From assembly GCA_903911805.1 (NCBI GenBank), contig CAIWET010000298.1, positions 1-9,331 of the forward strand: a stretch of 9,331 bases of DNA. Reading direction: 5' to 3'. Made by a program: the position numbers and the translations under genes. The notes under the pieces are model-generated. The model did not search any database and was not told the DNA's origin. It was given only the letters and a program-made list of their open reading frames with translations. Positions 5,893-9,331 of this stretch are shown one piece after another (position 1 is the first letter of the stretch; each line of letters starts with the position of its first letter). This DNA is from an uncultured Ignavibacteria bacterium. Its GTDB lineage: Bacteria; Bacteroidota; Ignavibacteria; Kapaibacteriales; UBA2268.

Positions 5893-5950
5893 AAAACCCC
5901 ACCCCTAGCCCCTCCCCTTGAAGGGAGGGGGACAAGAGAGGATGGGTTTG
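5893..5950 (+). repeat. Repeat unit, copy 2 (full form), hairpin-forming
   Basis: A 58-nt unit. The inner arms CCCCTCCC (5909-5916) and GGGAGGGG (5923-5930) pair perfectly around a 6-nt loop. The outer arms AAACCC (5894-5899) and GGGTTT (5944-5949) are also inverted. A run of seven T (5951-5957) follows the outer arm. It could therefore end rightward transcription from the hydrolase gene, but the arms are separated by unpaired sequence, so this is a possibility, not a clear terminator. Confidence 0.8.
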
Positions 5951-5977
5951 TTTTTTTAAAATCAATAGAAAAGTGAA

Positions 5978-7639
5978 ATGTATAAAAAAATCATTGAAAA
6001 TGAAAAGTACTTCCTGTTGACATTAGTTTTAATGTTGATTTTAGTAAATCTATATGCCTGGTTCCCAAATTTTCAGATTGATTTTTTGAATGATGATTAT
6101 CAAATAATTGGAATTCATCAGCCCAAAAGCTTTATTGATTGCTTTTCTCCGTTTTTCTCAACTGATATTCTCGGTTCGTATTGGCGTCCAGCAGTTAATA
6201 CATTTCATAGATTGACTATATATTTCTTTGGATTTAATCCTGGTATATTTCATTTTACAAATTGGCTTTTGTACTTAGGAGTTTGTATTTTAACAGGTAT
6301 TTTCTTTTATAGAGCTGGATTGAAAAAATATGCAATTTTTGGAGCAATTCTCTTTTCCGTATTACCGGCTCACGAGATTGTTGTTGGTTGGCTTTCGGGC
6401 AGAAATGAAACTTTTATGTTGATTTTTATTCTGTTGAATACCATATTATTACTCAAAGAAAATCTTAATATCAAGCAAGAAATCATTTATTATTTCTGCT
6501 TTTTAATTGCTATTCTCACAAAAGAATCCGCATATATTGCTGCTTTAATGCCCATATTATTTTATATTTTCCATTTTGGATTTAAATTTGAAAAAGACAG
6601 ATTTTACAAATTTCTTCGTTTGTCTTCAGTTTCATTAGGAATTATTGCAATTACAATTATCTATAGACTTACGATAATTGGCAGCAATCCTGCTGAATCT
6701 TCACATTTTGCCGATTTAAGTGTTTTAAATATAATTCGCAACTTTTTTGTAGCGTTTCCTCTTTCATTTCTAACTGCAGATAATACAGAGTTATTTGTAA
6801 ATTTATTTCAGGATAAATTCTTTTTATCAATTCTTGGATTAATAGCCGTAGCTTTATTCCTTGGATTATTTAAATATGTTCAATATTTTTTCCAAATTAA
6901 AGATTACAAGAAAGTTGTTTTTGGGCTCTTGTGGTTTGGTTTATATATAATTCCGCCATTACCAAATATGATGCGCTGGTATGTATTAACAGCATCAATA
7001 GGACTGATGTTTTCAATTCTTTCTTTTGTTGATGAATACAAAAAGAATTTTGAAATAGGCAGGATTGGGAAAATCTCATTAATTTCAGTTTTTTCGATTG
7101 TCATTCTGATTTTTGCAAATATTAATAGAGTAAAAATGCAGGATTGGGTTGATACTTCAATTAAAACTCAGTCAGCAATAAAATCTATTGCAAAGCTCGA
7201 CTTGACAGGAATTAAAACTCTTTACTTATGGGCAGCACCTGATAAAATCAATAGAATTAATTCAATGAAACTTGGAATTGAACATTCAATTAATATTATT
7301 AATAATTCAAAATTCAATGTTATTAACCCATTAAAAGCAGAAATAAATTTCAATCAGCCTATAAGTTGTTTTGTAAGTGATTCTATGCTCACTTTTAAAA
7401 TTATTCAATCAAGGTTTTTACCTTTTAAAGGAAAATCTATGTATCTGATAAAAGACGAAAAGATTGAATTAGAGGATAATGCTTATAAAATGACAATTGA
7501 AACCACAAATAAAGAGGGTAAAATTGAATCAATAGCGAAAATTAGAAATTTAAAGTCTGATTCATCAACTGCACACATTTTTTATGATGGAGATATTTTC
7601 AGAAAGATTAATTTATCTTCTTTTTCTCTTCATCACTGA
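5978..7639 (+). CDS. GT-C-fold integral membrane protein, TMTC/PMT-like putative glycosyltransferase
   Basis: A 553-aa protein with about ten hydrophobic segments between residues 11 and 380, then a soluble C-terminal part of about 170 residues. Features seen: a first helix at about 11-30; an acidic NDDY motif (38-41) in the first outside loop, where GT-C enzymes carry catalytic acids; SYWRP (67-71) and FGFNPGIFHFTNWLL (84-98); LPAHEIVVGWLSGRNE (129-144); and AILTKESAYIAAL (178-190). The YxRP, HxxN, PAHxExVxWxxGR and KESA pattern is typical of bacterial relatives of the TMTC/O-mannosyltransferase group, which use polyprenyl-phosphate sugars at the outer face of the inner membrane. Donor and acceptor cannot be read from sequence. 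The start follows the repeat block directly, with only a weak AAAAG before it. The 3' end overlaps the convergent TPR gene by 32 nt. Confidence 0.75.
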   Translation: MYKKIIENEKYFLLTLVLMLILVNLYAWFPNFQIDFLNDDYQIIGIHQPKSFIDCFSPFFSTDILGSYWRPAVNTFHRLTIYFFGFNPGIFHFTNWLLYLGVCILTGIFFYRAGLKKYAIFGAILFSVLPAHEIVVGWLSGRNETFMLIFILLNTILLLKENLNIKQEIIYYFCFLIAILTKESAYIAALMPILFYIFHFGFKFEKDRFYKFLRLSSVSLGIIAITIIYRLTIIGSNPAESSHFADLSVLNIIRNFFVAFPLSFLTADNTELFVNLFQDKFFLSILGLIAVALFLGLFKYVQYFFQIKDYKKVVFGLLWFGLYIIPPLPNMMRWYVLTASIGLMFSILSFVDEYKKNFEIGRIGKISLISVFSIVILIFANINRVKMQDWVDTSIKTQSAIKSIAKLDLTGIKTLYLWAAPDKINRINSMKLGIEHSINIINNSKFNVINPLKAEINFNQPISCFVSDSMLTFKIIQSRFLPFKGKSMYLIKDEKIELEDNAYKMTIETTNKEGKIESIAKIRNLKSDSSTAHIFYDGDIFRKINLSSFSLHH

Positions 7640-9331
7640 TTATTCTAATCATTTTTCTGGCTTCTGCCAAAAATAATGAACGAGGATAATTCACCAATAG
7701 ATCCTTTAATGCTTTGTCAGCTTCTGGATAATTTTTCATTTGAAAATATGTTTTTCCCAAATTAAAATCGGCATAATCCGCGAATATTGATGATGGATAT
7801 TTCTCTAAAAATGCTTTAAATTCATTTACAGCTTTTAAATTATCTTTATGTTCAAAGTAAATTTTGCAAATTTTAAGAGCAGCAACTTCCTCCAAATCTG
7901 ATCCGCCACCAGATTTTACAGCATTTCTTAATAGTGTTATTGCAGAGTCAAGATTACCTTGTCTTTCTAAGAAAAGAGAATTTGCATATTCTCTCAGAGC
8001 AAGATTCTGAGTTTTATTATTTTCAATTATATCCATTAATTCGAGAGCATTATTCGAGATATTTGAATTACTCATTAATGAAGCTTCTTTATAAAAAGTT
8101 AGGGCTGAATCAACTTCACCTTTATAAAAATAAATATCAGCAATTGAAAGTTTTGCCTCATCTCTGATAACAGGATAGGATGAACCAAAGCGATATATTG
8201 ATTCATTAAAATATCTTTTTGCAGCATCTAAATTATTTTCCATTAACGCAATTTTACCGAGATTAATCACCGCCTCTGCAACTGCTTGATAATTGATTTT
8301 AACATTGTAAAGTGTTAAAAATTCTTTTTTTGCTGCTTCAATATTCTTCAAATAATTTAAATTTATTAATCCAATTCTTAATTGGCATTCATAAGCGGCA
8401 TTGGTTTGAGGATATTTTTTAACAATATCCTGATATTTGCTTATAATTTCAAGTAGCGCTTTATTGTCAAATTTAGTATCAAGCTCCATTTGTTGCTCGA
8501 GTGTTCTAGCAATTCCAAAAAGAGAATTTTGGAAAAATGGATTTCTTTCGCCTTTTTGCAAAATCAATTCGTATGTTTTCAACGAAATTGCATAATTTCC
8601 ATCGTTCTGAGAAACTTTTGCAAAATTATAAAGCTCATTTCCATTGGCATTCATTATTTTATCTAATTTAATAGTCAATTCAAGTGATTTCTCAAAATTA
8701 TTACTACTTCTTAAATGCCAAATCAAAAGTCTATAACCTTCAGGATTATCAGTATTAGAATATCTGTTATTCAATTCTTTATCTATTAATAAATCGCCAC
8801 CTTTTATAAGCTTAAGAGCCGAAAGTCTTCCTTCGGCGATTGGAGTATTGTGTGTATATTCGAATGATTTCAAAATTTCAGTTAGCCCTTTTTCTACATT
8901 ACCGATTGCGGTATAAAGCTGACTAAGTTGGTCAGAATAAATCACATCAGTTTTAAAAAATAATCTTCCTTTTTCGTATGTATCAATTGCTTTTTCGAAT
9001 TGTTTTACAGCAATTTGATAATCTGCGATCTTATCGTAAGTACTTTTATCATTTGGAATTGATTTCAAACCATCTTCCCAGGATTTATTTGCTTCTTGAG
9101 GTTTGCCAGTTCTCCAAAGCATTTCCCCATAAATTCCATATAATTCAGGGGCTTTACTAATGCTAAGTTTTTTTTCGATAAAAGGAATTAATTCTGTGAA
9201 TTGATTCATTGCTTTATATGAGCGAACTAATCCATCAAAATATTCAGGAACTTTGGGATTGGTATTAAATAATTCGCCATATAGCCTTGCAGAACTTTTA
9301 AAATCGCCACTTTTTTCAAATGATTCGGCAA
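7608..9331 (-). CDS. Large tetratricopeptide-repeat protein, N-terminus beyond window
   Basis: The frame is open from the window edge to the stop at 7608, giving at least 573 residues. An internal Met at 9209 is not the start: the 40 codons upstream of it continue the same repeat pattern (for example GDFKSSARLYGELFNTNPKVPEYFDGLVRSYKA, described by its TPR spacing). Repeated helix pairs of about 34 residues with W/LG/Y-A/F-P spacing run the whole length. The last repeats are clearest: a segment with LGKIALMENNLDAAKRYF, one with IADIYFYKGEVDSALTFY, and a final one with LGKTYFQMKNYPEADKAL followed by NYPRS. There is no enzymatic domain or membrane segment. Such proteins are protein-binding scaffolds, and in Bacteroidota-like cells many are periplasmic or envelope-associated, but the missing N-terminus hides any signal peptide. 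It ends in a lysine-rich tail (DEEKKKIN) that overlaps the GT-C gene. Confidence 0.9.
   Translation of the reverse strand, partial: AESFEKSGDFKSSARLYGELFNTNPKVPEYFDGLVRSYKAMNQFTELIPFIEKKLSISKAPELYGIYGEMLWRTGKPQEANKSWEDGLKSIPNDKSTYDKIADYQIAVKQFEKAIDTYEKGRLFFKTDVIYSDQLSQLYTAIGNVEKGLTEILKSFEYTHNTPIAEGRLSALKLIKGGDLLIDKELNNRYSNTDNPEGYRLLIWHLRSSNNFEKSLELTIKLDKIMNANGNELYNFAKVSQNDGNYAISLKTYELILQKGERNPFFQNSLFGIARTLEQQMELDTKFDNKALLEIISKYQDIVKKYPQTNAAYECQLRIGLINLNYLKNIEAAKKEFLTLYNVKINYQAVAEAVINLGKIALMENNLDAAKRYFNESIYRFGSSYPVIRDEAKLSIADIYFYKGEVDSALTFYKEASLMSNSNISNNALELMDIIENNKTQNLALREYANSLFLERQGNLDSAITLLRNAVKSGGGSDLEEVAALKICKIYFEHKDNLKAVNEFKAFLEKYPSSIFADYADFNLGKTYFQMKNYPEADKALKDLLVNYPRSLFLAEARKMIRIISDEEKKKIN

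Larger units (their letters stand above)
5802..5978. repeat. GC-rich composite intergenic repeat flanked by a 9-bp direct repeat
   Basis: The whole gap between the hydrolase and GT-C genes is a compact repeat block, much richer in GC than its surroundings. It contains two copies of a C-rich/G-rich unit (5808-5853 and 5893-5950) around a central GTCATTCTGAACGAAGTGAAGAATC-like unit (described here by its ends, 5862-5888). The 9-mer AAAGTGAAA occurs at 5802-5810 and again at 5970-5978, the second copy contributing the A of the GT-C start codon. Layout and flanks suggest a non-autonomous (MITE-like) insertion with target duplication; no transposase is encoded. Repeats of this look are familiar from Bacteroidota/Chlorobiota genomes; I cannot name a family. 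Confidence 0.75.

Noticed and set aside
5918..5950. Possible outward promoter in repeat copy 2 (TTG, 22 nt, TGGGTTTG)
   Set aside because: The -7 box lacks the key A at its second position and the spacing is at the long limit. The match is too weak to call, though a repeat-borne promoter for the GT-C gene remains conceivable.
5606..5965. Open frame of 119 codons on the minus strand across the repeat block
   Set aside because: It runs antisense to the hydrolase gene and through the intergenic repeat. Its translation (for example ILHFVQNDD) is the usual spurious peptide from the dispersed CATTCTGAACGAAG-type motif. It has no ribosome site or domain.
5978..5980. Idea that the repeat block created the GT-C start codon
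   Set aside because: The ATG borders the right-hand 9-mer; with one 9-mer removed the same ATG is still formed, so the insertion would not have created the start.
7934..8167. Short plus-strand open frames within the TPR gene (also 8978-9160)
   Set aside because: Both lie antisense to the long, clearly coding TPR frame, with no ribosome site and no recognisable protein.
1..9331. A hidden defence, toxin-antitoxin, phage or CRISPR system
   Set aside because: Every gene except the 117-aa membrane protein belongs to a recognisable general family. I saw no spaced direct repeats, nuclease or helicase motifs, or small paired toxin-antitoxin frames.

Overview
The window is an AT-rich stretch of bacterial chromosome. 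It looks like the Bacteroidota/Chlorobiota (FCB) side of the tree, perhaps an Ignavibacteria/Kapabacteria-like lineage. Three things point there: the tRNA-Gln, prs, rplY order with pth close by, two matches to the Bacteroidota-type promoter (TTTG, about 20 nt, TAnnTTTG), and a GC-rich intergenic repeat of a type common in that group. The assignment is an inference from gene content and signals, not from a marker phylogeny. Most of what is here is housekeeping.

Layout from left to right. A 3'-truncated anhydro-N-acetylmuramic acid kinase gene (anmK, minus strand) diverges from an OmpR-family response regulator that has no kinase beside it. Then comes a plus-strand information/nucleotide block: a tRNA-Gln(UUG) with a good promoter match, ribose-phosphate pyrophosphokinase (prs) and the long form of ribosomal protein L25 (rplY/ctc), closed by a strong intrinsic terminator. 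A small four-helix membrane protein of unknown function starts right after the terminator. Its 3' end runs 90 nt into the convergent peptidyl-tRNA hydrolase gene (pth). Just upstream of pth, on the minus strand and overlapping it by one base (TAATG), is a 71-aa FlbD/SwrD-like protein, a family known from flagellar loci.

Rightwards on the plus strand lie a metallo-beta-lactamase-fold hydrolase and a 553-aa GT-C-type membrane protein resembling bacterial TMTC/PMT-like glycosyltransferases. A GC-rich composite repeat of about 160 bp separates them, and an identical 9-bp direct repeat flanks it. The window ends in a large tetratricopeptide-repeat protein (minus strand) whose 5' end lies outside. 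Its 3' end overlaps the GT-C gene by 32 nt.

I see no CRISPR array, toxin-antitoxin module, phage gene, transposase or obvious defence system. The points most worth a second look are the codon-register antisense overlap between pth and the membrane-protein gene, the promoter-like element inside the rplY terminator, the FlbD-pth coupling, and the repeat insertion between the hydrolase and GT-C genes.
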